The notes: generated from the sequence alone by a model not told the origin. DNA of 64,000 nucleotides from Ornithoclostridium sp944380285 (GCA_963931165.1 OZ006985.1:124001-188000); one strand, 5' to 3'; shown: positions 26,698 through 35,797, numbered from the stretch's first letter. Numbers and translations: made by a program.

Positions 26698-29600
26698 TGT
26701 CCGCCCTCCTTGCCCTTGGCAAAATATTTGTACTTTTCAAGCCCCTTCGCGTCCGTCGTCGTGCGCGCCGCGTCGACGCGAGCCTTGTTGCAGATGTGCC
26801 CGTAATCGCAATATCCGCACTTCCTGCCGACGGGCAGCATGTAGCCGCCCTCTATCTCCGCCGCCGCCTTGCGAACGAGATCGTACGCGTAGTCGCACAG
26901 CTTGTCGAACGTCTCGCCGTCGACGACCGTGCCCTGTTTCGATATCCCCTTGTAGACGGTCTTGATCTCGCCGTTCTTGTCCGGCGCGGACAATTTTTTG
27001 GACAAGGGGAAGAGCTCGCCGTCGTGCTCGTCGAGCAAAAAACCTTCGTCCATCTCTTGCGGAATTTCCCTGTCCGTGTTGATAAAACCTACATATCGAA
27101 ACCGCGTCGCGTCGCTGTCGTCCTTGACGTAGACGTTCTTCATCGGCAGATAGAACATACCGACGGGAGAGAGCCGCTCGGCACCGGCGATCGCGCGGAT
27201 GTAGATCGGCAGCTGTATCCTCTCGCCGAAATAGACTTGCGGCAGAGAGAAGTTGACGCTGCCGGCGGACTTGTAGTCGAGCACGATCACGTCGTCGCCG
27301 CACCTGTCGACGCGGTCGATGACGCCGCGTATCTTCAACTTCTTGCCGCCGAGGTCGACCTCGATCGGCGGGGTCGCGTCGTCGAACCCGAACGCGCGCT
27401 CCAATGCGTACGGTTTGAAGCCGCTGCTGCGCATGCGCTCGACGAGCGTCACGATCAGAAACACGCATCTGCCGCGCAGCTCCTTGACCGCGCCGCGCAG
27501 CTCGGGGATCTCGGACAGCCGCCTGTGCTCCTCTTCTGCAAGCGCGTCGTCCACGCACTTTTGCGCCCGCGCCACGATCGCCTCGCGCCGCCCCGGGTCG
27601 TAGTCGGGCGAACGGAAATAGCGTTCGAGCACGTCGTGGATGATCGTACCCGTCTCGTCCGATTGCATCTTCGCCTCGTCGCGCCTGCGCACGCCGAGCA
27701 CATAGTCCATATAGTACTTGAACGGACAGTCAAAATATTTTTCGAACCGACTGACGCTCGTATATCCGCCGTGCCAAGGCTCCGCGCCCGCCGCGGCGAC
27801 ATCGAGACGGCTCTTGACCTCTCGCGCGGACAGCATCCTGTCGACCTTGTCCTTGCCCTCGCGCTCGCAGGCGATCGCATACAATGCGTCGTATGCGCCT
27901 GTCGAGTCGCGCGCGCAGCCCGCATCGACCCTCGCCTTGTAGAGCAACAGCTCTCTCAGCGCCGCGCCTTGGTCGGCAAACATATACGCGTATTCCGCCG
28001 CACTCGTCGGCGCGCTCTTCGCCGCGTCGACCGTCAGCGCGAACATCTCGGTGAGCTGCCCTATCAGCGCGGACGGCGCGTTCGCCTTGCCGTCCCCGCC
28101 GTATTGCGGATAGGACACGGTGAGCCGCTCGGTCGGTTTGAGCATGAACATCAGCGTGTTGAGCCGCTCGGCGTTGTTTTGCGCCGCGGCGTCCGGCTCG
28201 ACGTCAAGCCCCGCCCTGCTCCACTCGCGGCTCTCCTTTGTCGCGAAGATCCCGCCCTCGCCGTGCTCGGGAGGCAATTTGCCCGCAAGGGCTCCGACGA
28301 CATACATGTATTTGACGTTGTCGTACCTGCTCTCGCGCGACTCGCCGACAAAGACGCTGTCCGCCGACAGAGGGATCATCGAGATGCTCTCGCCCGCGGC
28401 GGCGCCCGCCAAGATGTTGTGGTATTCGAAAAGGGTCATCTTGCAGCCGCCCATCAGCCTCACGCTTTGGTCGACCAACCCCTTGAACTTTTCTACGCCC
28501 TGTTTGAGACAGGAAAGCTCCGCCGGATCGTCGAGCGCGGCAAGTTTTGCTGCATATGTATTCGTTTTTGCGTCAAAATCGCACGATTTCATGAACTCGT
28601 CGATCTGCCGTGCGAACTCGCGCACCTCGCTCGTCCCGTCCGCGAACGCCGAAAGATATGCCGCCGCCTTTGCGCGCACAGCCTCGGCGGTCGCGTAGTC
28701 GGGGTCGCTCTCTCTGCCGACGGCAAACGCCTTGGTCGGCGAAAAACCGTCGATGCCGTATCTGACCATAAAATTCTCGAAGACGTCGACGTCGCCGCCG
28801 TCAAGCCCCAAAATGCCGCAACGGCAAAACTCGACGATCTCGCGCCTGCGGAACCCCTTGGCGACAGCCCTCATCGCGGACAGCACGAGCCGCGGCGCCG
28901 CCTGCGCGGACAGCTTGCGCTTGCGGTCGGCAAAGCACGCTATCCCGCAGCGCGCGAACACGCGCGATATCACCGGAAGATAGCCTTCGGCGTCGCAGCA
29001 CACGACCGCGAAGTCGCGATAGCGCGCGCCGCGCCCGACCATGTACTTGATCTCGCGCGCGACTCGCTCCACCTCTTCCTCGGCGCCCGGCGACGACCAA
29101 AGCCTCAAAAATCCGTCCGACGGCGCGACAAAGCCGTTGTACGAAAAGAGCTGCTCGCGCAGTATCTTTTTGTCGCCCGAAAGCCCGTGATCGAGCGTGT
29201 GCACTTTGACGAGACATCCCGCCTGCCGCGCCCTGTCCGTCAGCGAATTGAGACACGCGGCAGGATAGATGCGCGCATTCTCCGCCCCTTCCGCCGCGCC
29301 CGCGAAAAACACCGTCGTCGAGTGCGCGCGCTTGAAGATCGCCTCGAGCACGTCGCGCTCGGTGCCGGTGAAATAGAGATAGTCCGAAACGTAGACGTCC
29401 GCGTCTTCCAGCCCGTCGCGCTCGATCGCCTCGACGAGAGCGGCAAGTTTGGACGTGCCGTCGACAAGCCCGTCGCGCAATGCCTCGACGTAGCCGCGAT
29501 AGAGCAAGAGTATGTCCTTTGACTTGTTGACCACCTTTGTCGGAAGCGAAGAGATCGCCTCGCTTATCATCTCGGTCGACACGCCGCTGTTGCGGATCTG

Positions 29601-29954
29601 AGAGATGACCGCATACACTTCGGACGCAAAGTTGACGTTGCCGTACGATGCGCGGAAACAGACGAGCTCGTTCTTCTTTTCCTCTATCACCTTGCGCAGC
29701 AGCATTACCGCGCCCTGCGGCGACAGAAAGTTCTCGCCCGTCAAGCCGAGCACCTTGCTCGCAAGCCGCGCGAAGCTGACGACCTCGACGTCGAAACACG
29801 CGCTCTCGCCCAGCCCTTCCATCACTGCCTTTTCGTAATGCAGCATGAATCGATCGGGGACGAGCAGTATCTGCCGCCTCTCTCCCCGGCTGCGTTTGAT
29901 AGCGCCGATGACTGCCGAGCAGTCCAAAGTGTCGGTCACGAAAAACTGTACCAT
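26694..29954 (-). CDS. addB: AddB, helicase-like nuclease subunit of the AddAB complex
   Basis: 1,086 residues. The C-terminal nuclease domain has the iron-sulfur cysteines: one in FDCPFKYYMDYVLG and three in RKCGYCDYGHIC. The nuclease motif itself is VIDRVDRCGDDVIVLDYKS. The N-terminus (FFVTDTLDCSAVIGAIK) lacks the GRSGSGKT Walker A that Bacillus AddB has, although the following LLVPDRF block aligns. There is no ribosome binding site before the ATG, and a -10 box TAAAAT ends six bases before it, so the mRNA may be leaderless. It is first in the addB-addA operon. Confidence 0.95.
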   Translation of the reverse strand: MVQFFVTDTLDCSAVIGAIKRSRGERRQILLVPDRFMLHYEKAVMEGLGESACFDVEVVSFARLASKVLGLTGENFLSPQGAVMLLRKVIEEKKNELVCFRASYGNVNFASEVYAVISQIRNSGVSTEMISEAISSLPTKVVNKSKDILLLYRGYVEALRDGLVDGTSKLAALVEAIERDGLEDADVYVSDYLYFTGTERDVLEAIFKRAHSTTVFFAGAAEGAENARIYPAACLNSLTDRARQAGCLVKVHTLDHGLSGDKKILREQLFSYNGFVAPSDGFLRLWSSPGAEEEVERVAREIKYMVGRGARYRDFAVVCCDAEGYLPVISRVFARCGIACFADRKRKLSAQAAPRLVLSAMRAVAKGFRRREIVEFCRCGILGLDGGDVDVFENFMVRYGIDGFSPTKAFAVGRESDPDYATAEAVRAKAAAYLSAFADGTSEVREFARQIDEFMKSCDFDAKTNTYAAKLAALDDPAELSCLKQGVEKFKGLVDQSVRLMGGCKMTLFEYHNILAGAAAGESISMIPLSADSVFVGESRESRYDNVKYMYVVGALAGKLPPEHGEGGIFATKESREWSRAGLDVEPDAAAQNNAERLNTLMFMLKPTERLTVSYPQYGGDGKANAPSALIGQLTEMFALTVDAAKSAPTSAAEYAYMFADQGAALRELLLYKARVDAGCARDSTGAYDALYAIACEREGKDKVDRMLSAREVKSRLDVAAAGAEPWHGGYTSVSRFEKYFDCPFKYYMDYVLGVRRRDEAKMQSDETGTIIHDVLERYFRSPDYDPGRREAIVARAQKCVDDALAEEEHRRLSEIPELRGAVKELRGRCVFLIVTLVERMRSSGFKPYALERAFGFDDATPPIEVDLGGKKLKIRGVIDRVDRCGDDVIVLDYKSAGSVNFSLPQVYFGERIQLPIYIRAIAGAERLSPVGMFYLPMKNVYVKDDSDATRFRYVGFINTDREIPQEMDEGFLLDEHDGELFPLSKKLSAPDKNGEIKTVYKGISKQGTVVDGETFDKLCDYAYDLVRKAAAEIEGGYMLPVGRKCGYCDYGHICNKARVDAARTTTDAKGLEKYKYFAKGKEGGQ

Positions 29955-29960
29955 ATCTAC

Positions 29961-29989
29961 ATTTTACCCCAAACGCCGCGCGGTTGTAA
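29961..29989 (-). promoter_or_regulatory. addBA promoter, probably leaderless
   Basis: Minus strand TTACAA (29984-29989), 17 nt, TAAAAT (29961-29966), only 6 nt before the ATG at 29954. Confidence 0.6.
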
Positions 29990-30052
29990 ATACATTTTCG
30001 GTACATCGCCGCCTTCTTTTGACCTCTTCGCCGAAAAGTGCCTCTCTTTTGG

Positions 30053-30080
30053 TTGATATCGCGCGCGTTTGTGTTATAAT
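30053..30080 (+). promoter_or_regulatory. Promoter of the lipoprotein gene at 30087, probably leaderless
   Basis: TTGATA (30053-30058), 16 nt, TATAAT (30075-30080), 6 nt before the ATG. No ribosome binding site could fit downstream of the start point. Confidence 0.65.
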
Positions 30081-30086
30081 AGTGCT

Positions 30087-30965
30087 ATGAAAAAGAGAAT
30101 CGCATTGTTGATCGCGGTGCTCGCCGTCGCGGCGATCGCCGTCGCATCCTTCGCGGGCTGCTCGAGCACGCCCACTCAAAGACTGTTGCTCGACTCCCGC
30201 CCCTGGGAAAATATGGACGTAGAAGAGTACTTCGTCTATGACATCGAATACGCTCCGAAAGAGACCGACGCGGTCAAAGGCACCTACACCGTCGCCGTCA
30301 AGGGCTACGACCACGGCGAAAAGCTGTCGCTGGACGGCTTCTCGTACGAAGAGCCGTGCTACCACATCCGCTCCGAGCTCGATCTCGAAAACGGCGACTA
30401 CGTCTACACCGACTCCGTCGTCACCCCCGACATCAAACCCGTTTACGGCGTCGAGGAAAAACTCGACCACGGCACGCGCACGTCCTATACCGCGCGCTAT
30501 GCGGACGAAAAATGCACCTTCTCCTACACCGAAAACACCCAAACTTACGAGGGCAGCATAGATGTCGGGAAGTTCGATTCCTCCGCATACATCGACAACA
30601 CCTTCCTCTATCAATTGGTCAGATGTCTGCCCGACGTCGCGTCCGGGCTGAGCTTCTCGGTGCCCAACTTCATCCAAGGCAGCAAAGAGTCTGTCACCGT
30701 CTCGCTCGCCTCGGGCGTCGTACAAGAGCCGTTTGAGGGCGGCACCGTCGCCGAGGGCAGCGACACCCCGACGATCGCCTGCACCGCCGCGGTCGTCAAG
30801 CTCAACCGCACCTTCCCCGGCAGCGGCATCTCGCTGATGTGCAGCGTCGCCAACGATGACTATGCGCTCGAGAACGGCACAAAGATCGCGCATATGATCG
30901 TCAAGATCGTCGAAGGCTCGACCACCTACACGTTGAAGACGGTCTCCGACGTCATCCCCGCCTGA
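30087..30965 (+). CDS. Lipoprotein of unknown function
   Basis: 292 residues from ATG 30087. The signal MKKRIALLIAVLAVAAIAVASFAGC ends in a lipobox-like FAGC (Cys25), so it should be anchored on the outer face of the membrane. The mature part is beta-rich (TYTVAVKGYD, TYEGSIDVGKFD, SYTARYADEKCTFSYTE) and has no family I can name. It is divergent from addB. It has a consensus promoter that places the start point on or next to the ATG, with a strong terminator at 30982-31007. Confidence 0.8.
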   Translation: MKKRIALLIAVLAVAAIAVASFAGCSSTPTQRLLLDSRPWENMDVEEYFVYDIEYAPKETDAVKGTYTVAVKGYDHGEKLSLDGFSYEEPCYHIRSELDLENGDYVYTDSVVTPDIKPVYGVEEKLDHGTRTSYTARYADEKCTFSYTENTQTYEGSIDVGKFDSSAYIDNTFLYQLVRCLPDVASGLSFSVPNFIQGSKESVTVSLASGVVQEPFEGGTVAEGSDTPTIACTAAVVKLNRTFPGSGISLMCSVANDDYALENGTKIAHMIVKIVEGSTTYTLKTVSDVIPA

Positions 30966-30981
30966 CGGCAACGACAAATGC

Positions 30982-31007
30982 GGCGCGCCCAATCGGCGCG
31001 CCTTTTT
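30982..31007 (+). terminator. Strong intrinsic terminator
   Basis: GGCGCGCC (30982-30989), CAATC loop, GGCGCGCC (30995-31002), then TTTTT. Confidence 0.9.
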
Positions 31008-31034
31008 CATATCCTCGCTTTTGCGCCATATAAT
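31006..31034 (+). promoter_or_regulatory. Promoter of the gene at 31043, probably leaderless
   Basis: Weak -35 TTCATA (31006-31011), 17 nt, TATAAT (31029-31034), 8 nt before the ATG. Confidence 0.5.
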
Positions 31035-31042
31035 ATCGTGAT

Positions 31043-31948
31043 ATGGCGACGTTTCATCTCGACCACAACTGCATCTATACCGTAGACGGAGCGCCCGCGC
31101 CCGACGCGTTCGAACGTGACAGACCGTTTGCGCTGTGCGGCGCAAAGCACGGCGGAGTGCCCGTCACCGTCATCGTCGACCCCGCGTCGCCGCAGACGGA
31201 CGGGCTGTCAGTCACCGACTTTTGCAACGGTCATTTGCTGCTGTCGCTCTCGCCGCCTTCGCTCCCCGATCCGTATGCAAAGCCTCTCCAATGCGAATGC
31301 GCCGGCTCCAAACGCCACCTCGTCACCCTCCGCCGCGCCGAAAATGCGCCGCTGACAGTGGAGACGGACGGCGAATATCACGCTCTGACCTGCCCGCTCG
31401 CCGCAAAAGAGGCGACTGCTTCGTGCGCACGCGTCGGCGGCGGAGACCTGATCCGCGTCACCGCGGTCGGCGAAAAGACATTTTGCGCGGTGCTCTTCTT
31501 TTGCGGCGACTATGCGCCGCTACTCGCGCTGACCGCCGACAAGATCGAGTTTTGCGACAAGGAGATCGTCGCGACCGACTTCGTCGGAGGGATGCTGGAC
31601 AGCACGATCGTGCGCCGCTTTTCTTTCAGGAACGGCGCGTTTTGCGAGACATCCCGCGAGTTCTCTCACCGCGGCCGCCACCGCTACCCCGACGGTCTGA
31701 TCGGCAGACTGTACCTCGAAAAACTGTTCTACCGCGACCCCGAGCGCAGCGCTCTGATCTCCCCGCTCTGCCGCGCGGACGTCGACGGGACGATAGGCGC
31801 GTTCGAACGCGTCTTCGACGACGACTTCTGCGGCTGCCGCCGCGGCGTGTTCTGCCTCGCCGACGGTTTGAACGGATATTGCCGCGCCCGCCGCGTCTCC
31901 TTTGCCGTCAAAGACGGACTCATCGAGGATGTGTGCGTTCTGCCCTGA
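31043..31948 (+). CDS. Hypothetical cysteine-containing protein
   Basis: 301 residues, with no signal peptide and no membrane helix. It is rich in short beta-strand patterns and has many cysteines (about 16, e.g. CGAKHGG, CECAGSK, FCGCRRGVFC) without a clear metal-binding spacing. I recognise no domain. Codon use matches the neighbours. It has no ribosome binding site, and the ATG is eight bases after a TATAAT. It is convergent with rplI. Confidence 0.65.
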   Translation: MATFHLDHNCIYTVDGAPAPDAFERDRPFALCGAKHGGVPVTVIVDPASPQTDGLSVTDFCNGHLLLSLSPPSLPDPYAKPLQCECAGSKRHLVTLRRAENAPLTVETDGEYHALTCPLAAKEATASCARVGGGDLIRVTAVGEKTFCAVLFFCGDYAPLLALTADKIEFCDKEIVATDFVGGMLDSTIVRRFSFRNGAFCETSREFSHRGRHRYPDGLIGRLYLEKLFYRDPERSALISPLCRADVDGTIGAFERVFDDDFCGCRRGVFCLADGLNGYCRARRVSFAVKDGLIEDVCVLP

Positions 31949-31957
31949 AAACGGCAA

Positions 31958-31982
31958 CAAAAAACCGCCGCTTGCGCGGCGG
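31958..31982 (-). terminator. Terminator of rplI
   Basis: CCGCCGC (31965-31971), TTGC loop, GCGGCGG (31976-31982), followed on the minus strand by TTTTTTG. Confidence 0.85.
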
Positions 31983-31999
31983 CATTCCAAGCGTTCCGC

Positions 32000-32443
32000 T
32001 CAGAGCGGTTTGACCGCGACTACGACCTTTGCGGTCACGCCGGGGTGCAATTTCAGTTCGACATGATAGTTGCCGACCATCTTGATCGCGTCTTTGAGCA
32101 CGACCTTCTTCTTGTCGACGTCGTAGCCCATCTGCGACAGCTTGTCTGCGATCTCCTTTGCGGTGACCGCGCCGAACGGCTTGCCGTTCTCTCCGCAGCG
32201 GATAGCGATCTCGACGGTCGTGCCGTTGAGCCTGTCCGCCGCCTGCTTCGCCGCTTCCAGCTCCTCCTTGCGGCGCTTTTCGTCCGCGGCACGGCGCTGG
32301 TTGGTCTCGTTGATCACCGAGGCGGTCGCCTCTTTGGCGAGCCCTCTGCGGATGAGAAAGTTGCGGGCGTATCCGTCGTTGACCTCGACGATGTCGCCCT
32401 TTTTGCCCTGCGGCTTGACGTCTTGCAAAAGTAAAACCTTCAT
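32000..32443 (-). CDS. rplI: Ribosomal protein bL9
   Basis: 147 residues, normal length, from ATG 32443 (GGAGGCAAAT before it). The start [36 protein letters not shown] is the bL9 N-terminal rRNA-binding domain; [17 protein letters not shown] is the C-terminal domain. It binds domain V of 23S rRNA. It is isolated here, not next to rpsF, ssb or rpsR as in many Bacillota. Confidence 0.98.
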   Translation of the reverse strand: MKVLLLQDVKPQGKKGDIVEVNDGYARNFLIRRGLAKEATASVINETNQRRAADEKRRKEELEAAKQAADRLNGTTVEIAIRCGENGKPFGAVTAKEIADKLSQMGYDVDKKKVVLKDAIKMVGNYHVELKLHPGVTAKVVVAVKPL

Positions 32444-32540
32444 ATTTGCCTCCTCATCTATATTAGCACATTCCTCATCTCTCCGCAACCGTTACGGTAT
32501 CGATCGCGCAAAATCGACGATACTATACTCGGAGGAAGTT

Positions 32541-32849
32541 ATGAAAGGATTGATGTGTACCACGGGCAATTGCGAACACAACCGCAACTGCCGCTGTCTC
32601 GCCGGGATCGTCGACTTCGACAAACACGGCGTCTGCAAATCACGATGCAAACGGGGCGGGATCCCCAAACAAAACGGGGCGGCGATCGAAGCCGCGATCG
32701 ACTTCGAGTACGGATACAGCCCCGACGTCTTGGTCAAGTGCGAGTGCGCGGACTGCACCTACAACCGCAACCGCGTCTGCTCGTGCGAGAGCATCGACGT
32801 AGGCGACGCGCTCGTCCGCACGCACTGTTTCACCAAGCGCACCGATTGA
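32541..32849 (+). CDS. Cysteine-rich protein with two DUF1540-like zinc-binding modules
   Basis: 102 residues from ATG 32541 (GGAGGAAGTT before it). Two similar modules are visible: CTTGNCEHNRNCRCLAGIV (6-24) to CKSRC, and CECADCTYNRNRVCSCESI (66-84) to HCF. Both show the C-x(4)-C-x2-N-x(4)-C pattern with a following I-x-V, typical of DUF1540. Metal binding is likely; the role of this common clostridial family is unknown. It is divergent from rplI. Confidence 0.8.
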   Translation: MKGLMCTTGNCEHNRNCRCLAGIVDFDKHGVCKSRCKRGGIPKQNGAAIEAAIDFEYGYSPDVLVKCECADCTYNRNRVCSCESIDVGDALVRTHCFTKRTD

Positions 32850-32874
32850 AAAACGCCCGACCGCAAGGCCGGGC
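32850..32874 (-). terminator. Terminator of the membrane protein gene at 32881
   Basis: GCCCGACC (32855-32862), GCAA, GGCCGGGC (32867-32874), then GTTTTT on the minus strand; it lies between convergent genes. Confidence 0.7.
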
Positions 32875-32880
32875 ACATTC

Positions 32881-33444
32881 TCAATCTTCGTTTGTCGGCG
32901 GCTCCTCCTGCGGCACCGCGTCGTCCCCTCTTCGCTTGGGGGCGATGACCTTGCGCGCCGGCTTTGCGCCGTCCTCGGTTGCGGCTTCCGACTCGGGCGC
33001 CGCCTGCGGCTCTTCGGCGGCAATCCCTTGCGGCTGTTCTGCCGGCGGCTCCGCCCCTCCCGAAATCGGCGCGTCAAATTCGCCCAACCTGTCGCGCACA
33101 AAGTATTCGACGAGCATGAGCGCAAACAGCGCAATCACCAACACATTGACGTCCACCAGCACGAATACGCCGACCAGCATCAATGCGCATGCGTAGATAA
33201 TTTGCAATTTGAGCTCGCTCTCCCTCTCCGTCTTTTTGAAATTCTTGACAATCAGCACCGACAATATCACCGCCGCCGCCCATACAAACCATGCAATCAC
33301 CAACGCGAACGTCACGGTGCCGTTCACGCCTTCCGCCACGCTCGTAAGCGCGGACGTAATGACAAGATAGATGAACATCGCGATGTCGATGAACAGCGAT
33401 ATCCCCGTCTTCAACAACTTGAGCAAAGCCAATGACTTTTTCAT
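32881..33444 (-). CDS. Four-helix membrane protein with Pro/Glu-rich tail
   Basis: 187 residues from ATG 33444 (AGGTGGAAT before it). Four hydrophobic helices lie at ~11-35, ~42-64, ~83-99 and ~100-114 with a basic loop (KNFKKTERESELK). The last ~65 residues are disordered, acidic and proline-rich (PPAEQPQGIAAEEPQAAPE) with a basic patch (ARKVIAPKRRGDD). There is no recognised family. Its promoter is at 33466-33494. Confidence 0.75.
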   Translation of the reverse strand: MKKSLALLKLLKTGISLFIDIAMFIYLVITSALTSVAEGVNGTVTFALVIAWFVWAAAVILSVLIVKNFKKTERESELKLQIIYACALMLVGVFVLVDVNVLVIALFALMLVEYFVRDRLGEFDAPISGGAEPPAEQPQGIAAEEPQAAPESEAATEDGAKPARKVIAPKRRGDDAVPQEEPPTNED

Positions 33445-33465
33445 ATTCCACCTCACTATACATTA

Positions 33466-33494
33466 ATTGTACTATTATATGAGGCGGTTGTCAA
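33466..33494 (-). promoter_or_regulatory. Promoter of the four-helix membrane protein gene
   Basis: Minus strand TTGACA (33489-33494), 17 nt, TACAAT (33466-33471). Confidence 0.7.
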
Positions 33495-33536
33495 GTGTAT
33501 GTTATTTTTTCGGCAATGCGCGCCTTGACGACGCAG

Positions 33537-33628
33537 TTTCCGCCAAATGGGGGAACAAAATTTCGCCAAATGGTGGAACGAATTTCCGCCAAATGGGGGA
33601 ACGAATTTCCGCCAAATGGGGGAAAATT
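33537..33628. repeat. Four tandem ~23-bp repeats upstream of ATPase 3
   Basis: Unit TTTCCGCCAAATGGGGGAAC plus GAA, at 33537, 33561, 33583 and 33606, with at most three differences each. The last unit ends directly at the -35 box of the ATPase 3 promoter. Confidence 0.92.
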
Positions 33629-33658
33629 GTTGCGAACCGGGTTTGATTGTGTTATACT
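33629..33658 (+). promoter_or_regulatory. Promoter of ATPase 3
   Basis: TTGCGA (33629-33634), 18 nt, TATACT (33653-33658), directly behind the repeat array. Confidence 0.55.
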
Positions 33659-33686
33659 GTCAATACAAACTCGGCGGAGACAATCA

Positions 33687-34961
33687 ATGAAAACATATAA
33701 AAAGCGCATAGCGGACGATGTCCTCAAACGCAAACTCGAAGGCAAAAGTGCCGTGCTGATCGAAGGTCCCAAGTGGTGCGGAAAAACGACCACCGCCGTC
33801 CAACACGCTGCAAGCATTCTCTATATGAACGATCCCGCATCGATGCAACAGAACATTTCGATGGCGGAACTCTCCCCTCAATTGCTTTTGAGCGGCGCTG
33901 CTCCTCGACTCATAGACGAGTGGCAACTCGCCCCCAAATTGTGGGACGCGGTGCGTTTTGAATCTGATCGCCGCGGAGAACCCGGTCAATTCATCTTGAC
34001 AGGCTCGGCGGTGCCGCCTCAAACGAATGAGATCAAACACTCTGGCACCGGAAGGTTCGCGTGGATGACCATGCGTACAATGAGTCTTTTCGAATCGGAC
34101 GAAAGTTCGGGGGAAGTGAGTTTGAGAGAGCTCTTCTCTTCATTTGGCGACGTCTCCGGAACAGCGCAAAGCTGCGATATCGCCCGGCTTGCGTTTTTCA
34201 TCTGCCGCGGCGGCTGGCCTCAGGCGATCGGGATGAGAGACGAGATCGCGCTCGATCAGGCGACCGACTATTTCGATGGAGTCATACACTCAGATATCGG
34301 GCGCGCCGACGGCGTTGCAAAAAACCCCGAACGCGCAAGACGCCTCATGCGCTCGTATGCGCGCGCTCAAGGCAGCCAAACCTCTTTTTCGGCAATAAGC
34401 AAAGATCTCTCCGGCGGAGACGCTTCGCTCGGAGACGACACCGTTTCAAGCTATGTCTCTGCACTGAAAAAGATCTTCGTGATCGAGGATATGCCGTCTT
34501 GGAACCCCAATCTGCGCTCTAAAACGGCAATACGCTCGTCTGATACGCGCTACTATACCGATCCTTCGATCGCCGCCGCCGCCCTCGGCGTGTGTCCCGA
34601 AGATCTGCTCGCAGACCTCAACACGATGGGACTGCTGTTCGAAACGCTTGCGGTACGCGACCTGCGAGTATATGCCGAATCGCTCGGCGGCAATGTATAT
34701 CACTATCGTGACAAAGACGGCTTGGAATGCGACGCGGTGATCCACATGCGTAACGGATCTTACTGTCTCGCCGAGATAAAGCTCGGCGGAGATATGCTGA
34801 TCGAAGAAGGCGCCGCTACACTCAAAACTCTCGCCGCGAAATTGGACACGTCAAAAATGCCGTCACCGTCTTTCCTTATGGTCGTAACGGGCATGGGCAA
34901 CTATGCCTACCGCCGAAAAGACGGCGTCCTCGTCGTCCCGATCACGGCTCTCAAAAACTGA
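33687..34961 (+). CDS. AAA+ ATPase with C-terminal DUF4143 domain (ATPase 3)
   Basis: 424 residues from ATG 33687 (GGCGGAGA six bases upstream). An in-frame extension to 33495 would read through the repeats and is rejected. Walker A is GPKWCGKTTT (27-36), then RLIDEWQLAP and FILTGSAVPP. This is the variant whose Walker B reads IDEWQ. The C-terminal DUF4143 domain keeps the nuclease-like residues: LECDAVIHMRNGSYCLAEIKLGG. It belongs to a different branch from ATPases 1, 2 and 4. Function is unknown. Confidence 0.9.
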   Translation: MKTYKKRIADDVLKRKLEGKSAVLIEGPKWCGKTTTAVQHAASILYMNDPASMQQNISMAELSPQLLLSGAAPRLIDEWQLAPKLWDAVRFESDRRGEPGQFILTGSAVPPQTNEIKHSGTGRFAWMTMRTMSLFESDESSGEVSLRELFSSFGDVSGTAQSCDIARLAFFICRGGWPQAIGMRDEIALDQATDYFDGVIHSDIGRADGVAKNPERARRLMRSYARAQGSQTSFSAISKDLSGGDASLGDDTVSSYVSALKKIFVIEDMPSWNPNLRSKTAIRSSDTRYYTDPSIAAAALGVCPEDLLADLNTMGLLFETLAVRDLRVYAESLGGNVYHYRDKDGLECDAVIHMRNGSYCLAEIKLGGDMLIEEGAATLKTLAAKLDTSKMPSPSFLMVVTGMGNYAYRRKDGVLVVPITALKN

Positions 34962-34971
34962 AATACTCATC

Positions 34972-35008
34972 GGGACGTATCCGCACAGAGGATACGCCCC
35001 GATTTTTT
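34972..35008 (+). terminator. Terminator between ATPase 3 and the M23 gene
   Basis: CGTATCC (34976-34982) and GGATACG (34990-34996), flanked by G/C pairs, then GATTTTTT. Confidence 0.8.
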
Positions 35009-35012
35009 CTAT

Positions 35013-35726
35013 TCACTTGTCCGCCAATGTCGTGATATAGGCGGTCGGATCGACCAAGACCCCGTCCTTGCTCAGTTCGAGATGCAGGTGCGCGCCTTGG
35101 GCTATCTCCGCGAGCGCGTCGCCGGACACCGTTCCTATCGCGTCGCCTTCCGCGACCTTGTCGCCCGCTTTGAGCGAGACCTCGTCAAGCAGCTTGTAGG
35201 TCGTCTCGTAGCCTCCGTCGTGGCTGATCACTACGGTCGTGCCGTAAAAGCTGTCGTCGGTGACGCTCTTGACCGTGCCGTCGAACGAACACTTCACCTC
35301 TGTCCCCGCTTCGGCGACCAGGTCTACGCCTTGATGGGTAGCCCAATGCCCCTGCGTGGGGTTAAACACCAGCTCCGCGTCCGAAAAACCGATGTCGATC
35401 GTGTAGTCGGCAAGTATGCCGTCGAGGGTGAACGTCTTTGCGGGCTTTTGATCTTCGTCGTCCTTGTCGTCGTCACCGTCGCCGTCTTCGTCGGTGTCGT
35501 CGTCGACCGCGGGCGGATCTTGCTCGTCATTGTCGTCGTCATCGTCGCCCGGGACGGTGATCGTCGGCGTGTCGGTGGGGTCGTCCTCCGAACCCGTGAC
35601 CGCAGCGACCGTGATGATCGCGCCGATCGCGAGCACGCAGACTATCATCAACACAAAGTAGATGTTGCGCTTGAAGAAGGCGGCGACTTTGCTCGCGGAC
35701 CCGCCCTCCTGTCTTTCTCTTTTCAT
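35013..35726 (-). CDS. Membrane-anchored M23 (LytM/SpoIIQ-like) protein
   Basis: 237 residues from ATG 35726 (GGAGGTATCT before it). One N-terminal membrane helix (~22-44) is followed by a very acidic linker (~48-95, runs of Asp/Glu). A LytM domain occupies ~115-230. HQGVD (~131) and HLHLEL (~211) give the two metal-binding motifs HxxxD and HxH, so endopeptidase activity is possible. The anchor-linker-LytM layout resembles SpoIIQ, which connects forespore and mother cell. Without sporulation neighbours, a role in wall remodelling is equally possible. Its upstream element is shared with the small peptide gene at 35791. Confidence 0.88.
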   Translation of the reverse strand: MKRERQEGGSASKVAAFFKRNIYFVLMIVCVLAIGAIITVAAVTGSEDDPTDTPTITVPGDDDDDNDEQDPPAVDDDTDEDGDGDDDKDDEDQKPAKTFTLDGILADYTIDIGFSDAELVFNPTQGHWATHQGVDLVAEAGTEVKCSFDGTVKSVTDDSFYGTTVVISHDGGYETTYKLLDEVSLKAGDKVAEGDAIGTVSGDALAEIAQGAHLHLELSKDGVLVDPTAYITTLADK

Positions 35727-35767
35727 AGATACCTCCGAAATGTTTGGCTGTCGCCTGAGTTGCTATG

Positions 35768-35797
35768 TATTGTTGACCGATGCCGGGCGTTTATACC
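35768..35797 (-). promoter_or_regulatory. Shared bipartite element, copy before the M23 gene
   Basis: Minus strand GGTATAAACGC, 9 nt, GTCAACAATA, 41 nt before the ATG at 35726. It resembles the copy at 35885-35915. Confidence 0.45.

Noticed and set aside
33495..33686. 64-codon N-terminal extension of ATPase 3
   Set aside because: It would translate the 23-bp repeats; the paralogues start at the equivalent of 33687, where a ribosome binding site exists.
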